DNA of 64,000 bases from Streptomyces sp. TBY4 (GCF_024213195.1 NZ_JANAVF010000003.1:147420-211419), one strand, 5' to 3'; shown: positions 25,284-34,463, numbered from the stretch's first letter. Notes: a model not told the origin generated them from the letters alone. Numbers and translations are program-made.

Positions 25284-26195
25284 TCAGGCCGCGACGAGGT
25301 AGGAGAAGACCGACTCGAGGGACTCGTCGGAGGGCGAGACCGTCAGCAGCCGGATGCCGTGCTCGCGGGCGACCCGCGGCAGCAGCTCGGTGAAGCGCCC
25401 GAAGTCGACGGCCTGGATGCGCAGGGCGCCTTCCTTGAGGTCCACCTCGATCCCGGCGGTGGACGGGTCGGCGATCAGGGCCGCGGCGAGGGCCCGGTCG
25501 TCGGAGGAGCGGATGAGGTAGCGGTGCGGGCGGTCCGTCATCAGGCGGCGGATCTTGCGGAAGTCGCCGGAGGCGGCGTGCCGGCCGGCGACGACCACCT
25601 CGATGTGGGAGGCGAGCTGTTCGACCTCCTCCAGGATGTGCGAGGAGAACAGCACGGTGCGGCCCTCGTCGCCCATGCGCCGCAGCAGCTCCATGAGCTG
25701 CATGCGCTGGCGCGGGTCCATGCCGTTGAACGGCTCGTCGAGCAGGAGCACCGAGGGGTCGTGGACCAGGGCGGAGGCCATCTTCACGCGCTGGCGCATG
25801 CCCTTGGAGTACGTGGAGATCTTGCGGTCCTGCGCGTACTCCATCTCCACCGTGGCCAGGGCCCGCTGGGCGGCCGCCTCGTCGAGGCCGTGCAGTTCGG
25901 CGTTGGCGACGACGAACTCCGTGCCGGTGAGGAAGTCGTACATGGCCTCGCGCTCGGGCACGACGCCGATCTGCTTGTAGACCTGCTCGTTCTGCCAGAT
26001 CGGGGTGCCGTCGAGAGTGACGGTGCCCGTGGAGGGGGCGAGGAAGCCGCCCATCATGTTGATGAGGGTGGACTTGCCGGCGCCGTTGGGGCCCAGCAGG
26101 CCGGTGACTCCGGGACCGATGCGCATGGTCACGTCGTTGACGGCGACGACGTTCCCGAACCAGCGGGAGGTGTGGTCGATGTCGATGATGCTCAT
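25284..26195 (-). CDS. ABC transporter ATP-binding protein (second pair)
   Basis: 303 residues with Walker A GPNGAGKST, signature region YSKGMRQRVKMA, Walker B VLLLDEP and H-loop SSHILEEVE: an ABC-2-type exporter ATPase. The C-terminal 80 residues are the usual extension. The start is ATG 26195, about 50 bp below the preceding permease. It pairs with the permease at 24550-25269 and resembles the ATPase at 27122-28159, which suggests duplication of an ATPase-permease unit. Confidence 0.93.
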   Translation of the reverse strand: MSIIDIDHTSRWFGNVVAVNDVTMRIGPGVTGLLGPNGAGKSTLINMMGGFLAPSTGTVTLDGTPIWQNEQVYKQIGVVPEREAMYDFLTGTEFVVANAELHGLDEAAAQRALATVEMEYAQDRKISTYSKGMRQRVKMASALVHDPSVLLLDEPFNGMDPRQRMQLMELLRRMGDEGRTVLFSSHILEEVEQLASHIEVVVAGRHAASGDFRKIRRLMTDRPHRYLIRSSDDRALAAALIADPSTAGIEVDLKEGALRIQAVDFGRFTELLPRVAREHGIRLLTVSPSDESLESVFSYLVAA

Positions 26196-26244
26196 GGGCG
26201 CAGCCCATTCCTTAGAGGGGTGGTGGCGGGCGACGGGTGGGAGC

Positions 26245-27132
26245 TCACAGCCCGGCCTTCCGGTAGCGGGCCATCAGGGCGGCGTAGGAGCCGGCGATGA
26301 GGCCGAGGATGACGAGCAGGTAGACGAAGCCGGCGCCGGTGCCGGGGCCCTCGCTGCCGGGGAAGCCGGAGTCGGCGCCGAGGAAGGCCGTCTGCAGGCC
26401 GTCGATGAGGCTCATCGGGGAGAAGAGGCCCAGCCACTCGATGCCCCCGGTCGAGCCCGTCTCGTAGGCGATGGCCTGGACTGCGGAGACGGCGCCGTAG
26501 GGGATCAGGAGCACGGCGATGATGGCGGCGACGCCGAAGCCGCGGCGCGGGGTGAGCGCGGCCATGACCAGGCCGAGGCCGGAGAAGAGCAGCGAGAGCA
26601 GCAGTACCGACACCAGTGCCTGCCCGAATCCCTTGGTCTGGTCGGCGAAGTCGAACTTCGCCAGGAGCGAGCCGATCCACATGATCAGCAGCGGAGTGGC
26701 AGTCAGGATGAACAGGGCCGAGGCCATGGCCGCGAACTTGGCCACGACGTAGTCGACGCGCTCGATGGGCCGCGAGAAGTAGAGCGGCACCGTCTTGAAG
26801 CGCAGGTCCCGCGAGACGGACTGCGGCGCCTGGGAGGCCAGGTAGAGGTAAACGATCACCTGGGTGGTCATGGCGTACGTCGTGTACTTGATCGGCAGCG
26901 AGGTCGAGCCGGGCACCGTGATGGCGACCGCGACGAGGATCAGCGCGGGAACGCACATCACCGCGAAGAGCAGCATCGGCAGCACCTTGGACTTGGCCGA
27001 GCGGCCGAGTCCGTAGGCGCCGCGCAGGGACTGCGCGAACAGCGACTTGCGGGCGTAGGAGCGGCCGAGCCGGGGGCCGTCGTAGGACCGGTAGCCGATG
27101 TTGTGGATCTGGGTCGAGGTGTCAGGCGCCAT
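26245..27132 (-). CDS. ABC transporter permease (first pair)
   Basis: 295 residues. A cytoplasmic N-terminus containing NIGYRSYDGPRLGR leads into about six membrane helices. The motif SRDLRFKTVPLYFSRPIER around residues 105-123 parallels the SKPVKR stretch of the other permease, so both are the same ABC-2 type. Its start overlaps the end of the upstream ATPase gene by 11 bases, indicating translational coupling. Substrate unknown. Confidence 0.87.
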   Translation of the reverse strand: MAPDTSTQIHNIGYRSYDGPRLGRSYARKSLFAQSLRGAYGLGRSAKSKVLPMLLFAVMCVPALILVAVAITVPGSTSLPIKYTTYAMTTQVIVYLYLASQAPQSVSRDLRFKTVPLYFSRPIERVDYVVAKFAAMASALFILTATPLLIMWIGSLLAKFDFADQTKGFGQALVSVLLLSLLFSGLGLVMAALTPRRGFGVAAIIAVLLIPYGAVSAVQAIAYETGSTGGIEWLGLFSPMSLIDGLQTAFLGADSGFPGSEGPGTGAGFVYLLVILGLIAGSYAALMARYRKAGL

Positions 27133-28159
27133 CGGAACCGGCTCCCTTCTGCTGGGTGGCGGCCCAGGCGGTGGCCTGGGCGGACTGGGCTGCGAACTGC
27201 TCGGCCCGGGCGGCCGCCGCGTCGCTGTCGCGGAAGACCTCCGCGATCTGGTGGCGGCGCTGTTCCATGCGGACCAGGCCGATGCCGAGATCGGCGACGG
27301 TGTCGCGGACGAGGTCGTACGTGGCCTCGCCGGTGGCCTCGACCAGGAGGATGTGGCCGGCTCCGGGCAGGCCCTGCTCCTCGCCGGCGTGCAGCGTCAC
27401 CCCCGCCTCGGCGAGCGCCTTGCGCAGGGCGGCGGTGCCGTCCGGGTGGGCGTCGGAGTCGGTGACCTCGACCGCGAGGGTCGTGGTGGTCTGGGTGAAG
27501 TCGCTGGTGGAGCTGGAGCGCAGCAGCTTGCCGCCGTCGACGACCACGACGTGGTCGCAGGTCCGCTCCAGCTCGCCGAGCAGGTGGGAGGTGACCAGGA
27601 CCGAGATGCCGAAGTCGGTGTAGACGCGGCGGATCAGGCCCAGCATCTCGTCGCGGCCGACCGGGTCGAGGCCGTTGGTGGGCTCGTCGAGGAGGACCAG
27701 CTGCGGGTCGTGGACCAGCGCCTGGGCGAGCTTGACGCGCTGCTTCATGCCGGTGGAGTAGCCGCCGATGGGGCGGTAGCGCTCCTCGTACAGCCCCACG
27801 TGGCGCAGCGTGTCCGCGGTGCGCTCACGGGCGGCGGTCGGCGGGAGCCCGGACATGCGCGCCATGTGCACGACGAACTCGGTGGCCGAGACGTCGGGTG
27901 GCAGGCAGTCGTGTTCGGGCATGTAGCCGACGCGCTCGCGGATCGCGCTGCCATGGGTGGCTACGTCGAGTCCGAGCACGGCGGCAGTGCCCTCGGTGGC
28001 GGGGGAGAGTCCCAGCAGAATCTTGATCAGCGTGGACTTGCCGGCTCCGTTGGCGCCCACGAGCCCGGTAACGCCGGGCCCGATGTCCAGGGAGAGCCGG
28101 TCGAGGGCGGTCACTCGGGGGTACCGCTTGCTCAGGCTTTCGGTCGCGATGACAGTCAC
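27122..28159 (-). CDS. ABC transporter ATP-binding protein (first pair)
   Basis: 345 residues: Walker A GANGAGKST, signature STGMKQRVKLAQA, Walker B LVLLDEPTNGLD and H-loop TSHLLGELE. GTG 28159. It heads a four-gene leftward operon of two ATPase-permease pairs (27122 with 26245; 25284 with 24550) that may assemble as one heteromeric exporter or two related ones. It is divergent from the M24 peptidase cassette over about 230 bp, which contains one perfect DnaA box. Confidence 0.93.
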   Translation of the reverse strand: MTVIATESLSKRYPRVTALDRLSLDIGPGVTGLVGANGAGKSTLIKILLGLSPATEGTAAVLGLDVATHGSAIRERVGYMPEHDCLPPDVSATEFVVHMARMSGLPPTAARERTADTLRHVGLYEERYRPIGGYSTGMKQRVKLAQALVHDPQLVLLDEPTNGLDPVGRDEMLGLIRRVYTDFGISVLVTSHLLGELERTCDHVVVVDGGKLLRSSSTSDFTQTTTTLAVEVTDSDAHPDGTAALRKALAEAGVTLHAGEEQGLPGAGHILLVEATGEATYDLVRDTVADLGIGLVRMEQRRHQIAEVFRDSDAAAARAEQFAAQSAQATAWAATQQKGAGSDGA

Positions 28160-28282
28160 GTGGACGACGTTAGTGGCGCACGGAGCGCGGATCGTCAGAC
28201 CTGGAGCTCGATCCGGTCTCCGCCTTCAGGACTACGGACCCCGACATAAGGCTGACGTAGGGCTGATGCGTACCGGACAAGT

Positions 28283-28291
28283 TTGTCCACA
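28283..28291 (+). promoter_or_regulatory. Isolated perfect DnaA box TTGTCCACA
   Basis: Exact match to the Streptomyces DnaA consensus in the divergent intergenic region between the ABC operon and the M24 peptidase gene (28160-28386). Confidence 0.6.
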
Positions 28292-28386
28292 GGTCCGTGC
28301 ACGGGCCTTGACGTGATCTCCGGTCATTGTCACATTCATCAGTGTCAAGTTACGGGCGCGTACGGCTACATGGACGGACGGCTGGC

Positions 28387-29256
28387 ATGGCTGGGGACAC
28401 CAGGCAACGCACGAAGCGACGCACCGAGGAGCTCTCCGCCGAGCTGCGCGGGTTCAAGGAGGTGCAGCGCCTCTCCTACGAGTGCGCGGAGGCCGTCGCG
28501 GCGCAACTGCGCCCCGGCGTGACCGAGCGCGAAGCCGCGCGGATGCAGCGCGACTGGCTGCGCGAGCGCGGGGTGCGGGACTGGTTCCACATGCCGTTCG
28601 CGTGGTTCGGGGACCGGACCGCCTTCACCGGCTTCAAGATCCCCCTGCAGTTCTTCCCGACGAACCGGGCCCTGGAGCCGGGGATGCCCTTCATCCTCGA
28701 CATGGCCCCCGTCTACAAGGGCCACACCGCGGACATCGGGTACTCGGGCAGCCTCGGCCTCAACCCGGTGCAGGACCGGCTCATGTCCGATCTGCGGGCA
28801 CACCGCACACTGATCCTCGACCAGGTCCGCGAGCGCCGCTCCCTGCGCGACATCTACGAGGAGGTGGAGCGGCTGATGATCCGCCAGGGGTACACGAACC
28901 GGCACCGGGCCTACCCCTTCGGGGTCATCGCGCACAAGATAGACCGGGTCAGGGAGCGGAGCTGGGCCCCGACCGCGTTCGGGTTCGGCACCCAGGCCCT
29001 GAAGGGGCTGGCCTCCGATGCCCTGCGCGGCCACCGCGAGGGCTGGTCCCCGCTGTGGAGCCCCTACCGCTTCTCCGACCACCCGCCGCAGCCCGGTCTG
29101 TGGGCGGTGGAACCGCACCTGGGCTTCCGGGGCACCGGCGCGAAGTTCGAGGAGATCCTGGTCGTCACCGACTCCCGGGACCCCGAGGAGAGCGCGTACT
29201 GGCTGGACGACGATCTGCCGCACGTGCGGCGCTGGGCTGAGGAGAAGGCGGCATGA
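28387..29256 (+). CDS. M24-family metallopeptidase
   Basis: 289 residues with a compact pita-bread fold and no N-terminal aminopeptidase-P domain. The metal ligands appear intact: ILDMAPVYKGHTADIGYSG (two Asp), GVIAHKI (His), AVEPHLGF (Glu) and KFEEILVV (Glu). It probably cleaves a small peptide or amide; creatinase-like enzymes share the fold. I use the ATG at 28387 (MAGDTRQRTKRR). The stop overlaps the next start (ATGA at 29253). It opens a coupled cassette with an EphD-like fusion, a PF10118-type protein and a MerR regulator. Confidence 0.8.
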   Translation: MAGDTRQRTKRRTEELSAELRGFKEVQRLSYECAEAVAAQLRPGVTEREAARMQRDWLRERGVRDWFHMPFAWFGDRTAFTGFKIPLQFFPTNRALEPGMPFILDMAPVYKGHTADIGYSGSLGLNPVQDRLMSDLRAHRTLILDQVRERRSLRDIYEEVERLMIRQGYTNRHRAYPFGVIAHKIDRVRERSWAPTAFGFGTQALKGLASDALRGHREGWSPLWSPYRFSDHPPQPGLWAVEPHLGFRGTGAKFEEILVVTDSRDPEESAYWLDDDLPHVRRWAEEKAA

Positions 29257-31034
29257 GCGCAATGACGGACGCTGGCCTGGCGGGCGCGCGCGAGCGCTGG
29301 GTGAGTACCGGCGGGGTCGAGCTGTGCGTCGCCGAACTCGGCGACACGGACCGGCCGACCGTGGTCCTGGTGCACGGGTACCCGGACAGCAAGGAGGTCT
29401 GGTCCCAGGTCGCCGAGCAGCTGGCCTCCCGGTTCCACGTCGTGCTCTACGACGTACGGGGACACGGGCGCTCCACCGCACCGCGGCCGCTGCGCGGCGG
29501 GTTCACCCTGGAGAAGCTGACCGACGACTTCCTCGCGGTCGTGGACGCGGTCAGCCCGGACCGCCCGGTGCACCTGGTCGGCCACGACTGGGGCTCCGTG
29601 CAGGGCTGGGAGTTTGCGACGGTCGCCCGGACCGAGGGCCGGATCGCCTCCTTCACCTCGATGTCGGGGCCCTCCCTGGACCACTTCGGACACTGGATCA
29701 AGAAGCGGATGGCCCGGCCCACCCCGCGCCGGGCGGCCCAGCTGCTGAACCAGGGCGCCAAGTCCTGGTACGTGTACATGCTGCACACGCCCGTGCTGCC
29801 GGAGCTCGCCTGGCGCGGCCCGCTCGGCAAGCGCTGGCCCAAGCTGCTCCAGCGGGTGGAGGGGATACCGGCCGGGGACTATCCCACGGCCTCCCTGCCC
29901 TCCGACGCCGCACACGGCGCCTGGCTCTACCGGGACAACGTCCGGCCGCGGCTGCGCCGGCCGCGCGCCGACGCGTACGCCCACGTACCGGTCCAGCTGA
30001 TCACCCCCACCGGGGACGCCTTCCTCTCCGAGCGGCTCTACGACGAGGTGGAGCTGTGGGCGCCGGACCTGGTGCGGCGCACCCTGCCGGCCAAGCACTG
30101 GGTGCCGCGGACCCGGCCCGACCAGCTGGCCGCGTGGATCACCGAGTTCGTCACCGCCCGGGAGGAGCCCGCCGCGCGGACGCCGGAGCAGAGGGCCCCG
30201 GGGAAGTACGCGGACCGTTTCGGCGGCCAGTTGGTCCTGGTCACCGGAGCAGCCAGCGGCATCGGCCGGGCCACCGCCTTCGCGTTCGCCGAGGCCGGTG
30301 CCCGCGTGGTGTGCGTGGACCGGGACGCCGACGGCGCTGCCCGCACCGCGGACATGGCCCGCCTGGTCGGAGCGCCGCAGGCCTGGGGCGAGGGCGTCGA
30401 CGTCAGCGACGAGCAGGCCATGGAGAAGCTCGCCGAGAAGGTCGCCTCCGAGTACGGGATCGTGGACGTCCTGGTCAACAACGCCGGGATCGGCCTGTCG
30501 GGCCCGTTCCTGGACACGACCTCCGAGGACTGGAAGAAGGTCCTCGACGTCAATCTCTGGGGCGTCATCCACGGCTGCCGGCTCTTCGGCCGGCAGATGG
30601 CCGAGCGCGGGCAGGGCGGACACATCGTCAACACCGCCTCCGCCGCCGCCTACCTGCCGTCCAGGACGCTGCCCGCGTACAGCACCTCCAAGGCGGCGGT
30701 GCTGATGCTCAGCGAATGCCTGCGGGCCGAGCTGGCCTCGAAGTCGATCGGGGTGTCGGCGATCTGCCCCGGCATCGTCAACACCAACATCACCGCCACC
30801 TCCCGCTTCGCCGGAGTGGACGAGGCGGAGGAGAAGCGGCGCCAGCAGAAGTCCTCCCGGCTCTACGGCCTGCGCAACTTCCCGCCGGAGAAGGTCGCGG
30901 ACGCGATCCTGCTCGCGGTCGTGAAGAACCAGGCCGTGGTCCCGGTGACCCCCGAGTCCAAGGGCGCCCTGTGGATGTCCCGGTTCGCGCCCGGCACGCT
31001 GCGGCGGATCGCGAGACTGGAGCCCAGGCTGTGA
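29253..31034 (+). CDS. EphD-like fusion: alpha/beta hydrolase + short-chain dehydrogenase
   Basis: 593 residues with two complete enzymes. The first half is an epoxide-hydrolase-type alpha/beta fold: oxyanion HGYPDSKEVW, nucleophile Asp in GHDWGS (about 111), catalytic His near KHWVPRTRPD. The second half, from about 323, is a classical SDR with TGAASGIGRA, NNAGIGLSG and the active-site PAYSTSKAA (Tyr about 477, Lys four later). The architecture and length match mycobacterial EphD. Streptomyces lacks mycolic acids, so the substrate must differ. Coupled by overlaps on both sides. Confidence 0.9.
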   Translation: MSAMTDAGLAGARERWVSTGGVELCVAELGDTDRPTVVLVHGYPDSKEVWSQVAEQLASRFHVVLYDVRGHGRSTAPRPLRGGFTLEKLTDDFLAVVDAVSPDRPVHLVGHDWGSVQGWEFATVARTEGRIASFTSMSGPSLDHFGHWIKKRMARPTPRRAAQLLNQGAKSWYVYMLHTPVLPELAWRGPLGKRWPKLLQRVEGIPAGDYPTASLPSDAAHGAWLYRDNVRPRLRRPRADAYAHVPVQLITPTGDAFLSERLYDEVELWAPDLVRRTLPAKHWVPRTRPDQLAAWITEFVTAREEPAARTPEQRAPGKYADRFGGQLVLVTGAASGIGRATAFAFAEAGARVVCVDRDADGAARTADMARLVGAPQAWGEGVDVSDEQAMEKLAEKVASEYGIVDVLVNNAGIGLSGPFLDTTSEDWKKVLDVNLWGVIHGCRLFGRQMAERGQGGHIVNTASAAAYLPSRTLPAYSTSKAAVLMLSECLRAELASKSIGVSAICPGIVNTNITATSRFAGVDEAEEKRRQQKSSRLYGLRNFPPEKVADAILLAVVKNQAVVPVTPESKGALWMSRFAPGTLRRIARLEPRL

Positions 31035-31966
31035 GCGGGGCGGTCGCCGGCAAGGGCCCCGGCAAGGGCGCCGGGTACGCGATCGCGCCGCGCCGGGTGG
31101 CCTTCGACTGGAGGACCACCCCGCTGCACTGGATACCGGACGAGCCCACCGCCACCCACGTCATCAACGTGCTGCACCTGCTGCTGCCGGCGGGTGAGCG
31201 GTGGTTCGTGAAGGTCTTCAAAGAGGGCCTGCCCCTGGTCACGGACCCGAAGCTGCGCAGCGACGTGAAGGGGTTCATGGGCCAGGAGGCCACGCACAGC
31301 GTGCAGCACTCCTACGTCCTGGACCACCTCGCCGAGCAGCGCCTGCCCACCGAGGCGTACACGAAGTACGTGGACTTCCTCTTCGAGAAGCTGCTGGGGG
31401 AGACCCCGCCGTTCGGTGCCCCGGTCACGGCGCAGGAGTGGCTGCGCTTCCGGCTCTCGCTGATCGCCGCGATCGAGCAGTTCACGGCGGTCCTCGGGGA
31501 CTGGGTGCTCGGAGCCGAGGGGCTGGACGCGGCCGGGGCGGACGAGATCATGCTCGACCTGCTGCGCTGGCACGGCGCGGAGGAGGTGGAGCACCGCTCC
31601 GTCGCCTTCGACATGTACCAGCACTGCGGCGGCGCGGGCCTGCCCCGCTACGTCCGGCGGGTCGGGGGCATGGCCGTGGTCACCCCGGTCCTGGGCTGGC
31701 TGTGGATCGCGGGGGCCTCGTACCTCCTGCGCAACGACCCCGAACTGCGCGGTCGGACCCGCTATTCGCTGCGGGAGCACAACCGGGCCGTGGCCAAGGG
31801 TCTGCTGCCCACTTGGAGAGAGCTCGGCACGGCCATACCCCGCTACCTGCGGCGGTCGTACCATCCCTCGCAGGAGGGCTCGCTGCGCAGGGCGGTCGAG
31901 TACCTCGCGGCTTCACCTGCCGCCCGGTCAGCTGCGGGCGCGGTCGGCCGAGCCGCCATGTCGTAG
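31031..31966 (+). CDS. Metal-dependent hydrolase (PF10118-like)
   Basis: 311 residues of mostly helical sequence. Conserved metal-ligand candidates occur in two clusters: FMGQEATHSVQHSYV (Glu, His, His) and HGAEEVEHRSVAFDMY (Glu, Glu, His), as in the PF10118 predicted metal-dependent hydrolases, with a ferritin-like di-iron look. A hydrophobic segment near the C-terminus (VVTPVLGWLWIAGASYLL) could associate with membrane. GTG 31031 overlaps the EphD-like stop. Co-occurrence with an epoxide hydrolase/SDR suggests a shared lipid or hydrocarbon substrate; this is inference. Confidence 0.82.
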   Translation: MSGAVAGKGPGKGAGYAIAPRRVAFDWRTTPLHWIPDEPTATHVINVLHLLLPAGERWFVKVFKEGLPLVTDPKLRSDVKGFMGQEATHSVQHSYVLDHLAEQRLPTEAYTKYVDFLFEKLLGETPPFGAPVTAQEWLRFRLSLIAAIEQFTAVLGDWVLGAEGLDAAGADEIMLDLLRWHGAEEVEHRSVAFDMYQHCGGAGLPRYVRRVGGMAVVTPVLGWLWIAGASYLLRNDPELRGRTRYSLREHNRAVAKGLLPTWRELGTAIPRYLRRSYHPSQEGSLRRAVEYLAASPAARSAAGAVGRAAMS

Positions 31967-31976
31967 GGAGCCGGGA

Positions 31977-32891
31977 TTGTCCGATCAGGCAGTAGCCGAG
32001 TACCGGATCGAGGATCTGGCGCACCACAGCGGTGCGACCGTCCGCACGATCCGGGCGTACCAGGACCGCGGTCTGCTGCCGAAGCCGGAGCGGCGAGGCC
32101 GTTCCAACGTCTACCGGGACACGCATCTGGCGCGGCTGCGCCAGATCGCCGACCTGCTGGACCGCGGGTACACCCTGGCCTCCATCAAGGAGCTGCTGGA
32201 GGCCTGGGACGCGGGACGCGGGCTCGGCGGGGTCCTCGGGCTGGTGGCCGAGGTGCACGGGCCGTGGACGGACGAGGAGGCGGCCCGGATAAGCCGGGAC
32301 GAGCTGAACGAACGGTTCGGCGGCGAGCCCGACGACGAGGCGGTGGGCGAGGCGTGCGAACTGGGCGTGCTGGAGCGGATCCCGGGGCGCCCGGACCAGT
32401 TCCTCGTACCGTCCCCGCAGGAGCTGTCCGTGGCCGCCGAGCTGTACGCCGCCGGGGTGCCGCTGCCCGCGATCACCGGTCACCTGCGGGAGCTGCGCGG
32501 GCACGTGGAGCTCATCGCCTCGCGCTTCCTGGAATTCACCACGGAGCACGTCTTCGCCCGGTACCTGGGCGCGGTCCCGCCGACGGACTCCGACGCGGCC
32601 GAGGCGGCGACGATGGTACGGAGACTGCGGCCACTGGCGCAGCAGACGGTGGACGCGGAACTGGCGCGGGCGATGCGCCTCTTCGCGACCCGGCACCTCC
32701 AGCGCCACCTCGGGGCCGTCGGAACCCCGCAGCCCACCGGGCCGGCCCCCGTGGCCCTGCCCGCGGAGACCGTGCGGGCGGTGCAGGAGCTGGTGGGGCC
32801 CGACCATGTGGCGGAGTTCGTCCGGGCCGCCACGGAGCGGGAGTTGCAGGCCCGGACGATGAACGATCTGGCCAGCCGCGGCGGCCGGTAG
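31977..32891 (+). CDS. MerR-family transcriptional regulator
   Basis: 304 residues, larger than typical MerR proteins. An N-terminal winged HTH (RIEDLAHHSGATVRTIRAYQ ... RSNVYRDTHLARLRQIADLL) is followed by a dimerisation helix and about 200 residues of helical effector domain without the cysteine pattern of metal sensors. It probably senses a small organic ligand. The start is TTG 31977, six bases after GGGAG. It closes the M24/EphD/PF10118 cassette and most likely regulates it; the divergent region at 28160-28386 is the obvious target. Confidence 0.9.
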   Translation: MSDQAVAEYRIEDLAHHSGATVRTIRAYQDRGLLPKPERRGRSNVYRDTHLARLRQIADLLDRGYTLASIKELLEAWDAGRGLGGVLGLVAEVHGPWTDEEAARISRDELNERFGGEPDDEAVGEACELGVLERIPGRPDQFLVPSPQELSVAAELYAAGVPLPAITGHLRELRGHVELIASRFLEFTTEHVFARYLGAVPPTDSDAAEAATMVRRLRPLAQQTVDAELARAMRLFATRHLQRHLGAVGTPQPTGPAPVALPAETVRAVQELVGPDHVAEFVRAATERELQARTMNDLASRGGR

Positions 32892-32902
32892 TGCTCGCTC
32901 AG

Positions 32903-32961
32903 TAGTCCACAGGCCGGATCACGCTTTTGTCGGCGAAACCGGCGCAAAGGGCTGTGGACAA
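32903..32961. promoter_or_regulatory. Two DnaA boxes between MerR and aquaporin genes
   Basis: A perfect TTGTCCACA on the minus strand (32953-32961) and TAGTCCACA, one base off, on the plus strand (32903-32911), in a 105-bp convergent gap. Placement between two gene ends rules out simple promoter control. Confidence 0.55.
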
Positions 32962-32996
32962 GTGCGGCCGTCCTGTGGGGAACCCGTCCCGGAGGG

Positions 32997-33788
32997 TCAG
33001 CCGACGGCCTGGTAGGCCGGTCCGGGAGCGCTGCTTTCGGCCACCGGGGCGGCGGGGCCGGTGTTGGCCGCAGCAGCGGCCTTGGCGGTGCCGGCGGCTG
33101 CCCGGCGGGTGTTCCCGTAGAGCACGGCCGCGAGGACCAGACCGAGGATCCCGCCGAGGAGCTGGGCGGCGACGAACCCGGGCAGCGACTGCGGGGCGAT
33201 GCCGGTGAAGGAGTCGCTGAAGCTGCGCCCGATGGTGCCGGCCGGGTTGGCGAAGGACCCGGAGGAGGTGAACCAGATCGCGGCGGCGATGTAGGCGGCG
33301 ACCGCGGCCGGGATCAGCTTCGGCCGGCCGATGCGGCCGAGGCCCTGGATCACCAGGACCAGTCCGGCGGTGGCCACAACCTCCCCGACGAGCAGGTGTC
33401 CGCCGTCGCGGACCTGGGTGGAGAAGGCTCCGGGGACGCGGCCGAACATCGTTTCCGCGAGGACCGCGCCGGCTATGGCCCCGGCGGTCTGGGCCGCCAC
33501 GTAGACCAGGGCCTCCCGGCCGTCGACCCCTTCGCCGCCGCTGCGGCGCCCCCACCAGTCCGTGAGGGTGACCACCGGGTTGAGGTGGGCGCCCGAGAGC
33601 GGCCCGAAGAGCGTGATGATCAGCCCGAGCCCGATGGCCGAGGCGAGCGAGTTGGCGACCAGGGCCACACCCGTGTCCGAGGTGAGCGACGCGGCCTGGA
33701 TTCCCGATCCGATGACGACCACGAGGAGGGCGGCGGTGCCGACGAGCTCGGCGGTCGCACGCCGCGACAGAGACGCACTGTTTGTCAT
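32997..33788 (-). CDS. Aquaporin/MIP-family channel
   Basis: 263 residues, six membrane helices and the two NPA-type half-helices: AHLNPVV (NPV variant) and FANPAGT. The second carries the canonical NPA, while the first is altered, as in several bacterial glycerol or arsenite channels. The start is ATG 33786-33788, preceded by GGGGAAG; the frame is open upstream but contains no signal. A C-terminal Ala/Pro-rich tail follows the last helix. No arsenic genes are adjacent, so water, glycerol or metalloid transport all remain possible. Confidence 0.9.
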   Translation of the reverse strand: MTNSASLSRRATAELVGTAALLVVVIGSGIQAASLTSDTGVALVANSLASAIGLGLIITLFGPLSGAHLNPVVTLTDWWGRRSGGEGVDGREALVYVAAQTAGAIAGAVLAETMFGRVPGAFSTQVRDGGHLLVGEVVATAGLVLVIQGLGRIGRPKLIPAAVAAYIAAAIWFTSSGSFANPAGTIGRSFSDSFTGIAPQSLPGFVAAQLLGGILGLVLAAVLYGNTRRAAAGTAKAAAAANTGPAAPVAESSAPGPAYQAVG

Positions 33789-33923
33789 ACTTTTCTTCCC
33801 CTTGAGTGGCAGTTCAGCGGAAAATGTATTCCGTATCTTGGAAACGCGATAGGGGGAGTCCATGTTCGGGAGAACGGCGAAAAATCACTGCGCGGGACCC
33901 GGCCGAGCCGTCACGCTGGGCGA

Positions 33924-34463
33924 ATGGATGACAAGCGCACCGTGAAGGTGTCCAAATACGTCTCGAAACACCTCCGCCATCAGCCGGAACGCATCGGACT
34001 GGTGCTCGACCCGCACGGCTGGGTGGAGATCGACGATCTTCTGAGCGCCGCGGCCGCCCACGGCTTCCCCATCAGCCGGGCCGAGCTCGACCACGTGGTC
34101 GCCGCCAACGACAAGCAGCGGTACGCCGTCGACGGCAGCCGGATCCGCGCCAGCCAGGGACACACCGTCCCCGTGGACCTGGGCCTGCCGGAGGCGGAAC
34201 CGCCCGCGTACCTCTACCACGGCACCGTCGCGGCCGCCCTGGACGCGATCCGCGCCGAGGGGCTGCGCCCGATGGCCCGCCACCACGTCCACCTCTCCCC
34301 GGACCGGGAGACCGCGACCCGCGTCGGCGCACGGCGCGGCCGGCCCATCGTCCTCTCCGTGGACGCGGGAGCGATGCGCGCCGCGGGGCACGTCTTCCGG
34401 ATCAGCGCCAATGGGGTCTGGCTGGTGGACTCCGTGCCGCCGCAATTCCTGCGGTTCCAATAA
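33924..34463 (+). CDS. kptA: RNA 2'-phosphotransferase (KptA/Tpt1)
   Basis: 179 residues, normal for bacterial KptA. Motifs seen: KVSKYVSKHLRHQPERIGL near the N-terminus (catalytic Arg-His region), DPHGWVEIDDLL, LYHGTVAAALDAIRAEGL and HVHLSPDRETA. It moves an internal RNA 2'-phosphate to NAD, the last step of tRNA splicing in yeast; its bacterial role is unclear because no RNA ligase partner is known here. The start is ATG 33924 (MDDKRTVK). It is divergent from the aquaporin gene. Confidence 0.9.
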   Translation: MDDKRTVKVSKYVSKHLRHQPERIGLVLDPHGWVEIDDLLSAAAAHGFPISRAELDHVVAANDKQRYAVDGSRIRASQGHTVPVDLGLPEAEPPAYLYHGTVAAALDAIRAEGLRPMARHHVHLSPDRETATRVGARRGRPIVLSVDAGAMRAAGHVFRISANGVWLVDSVPPQFLRFQ

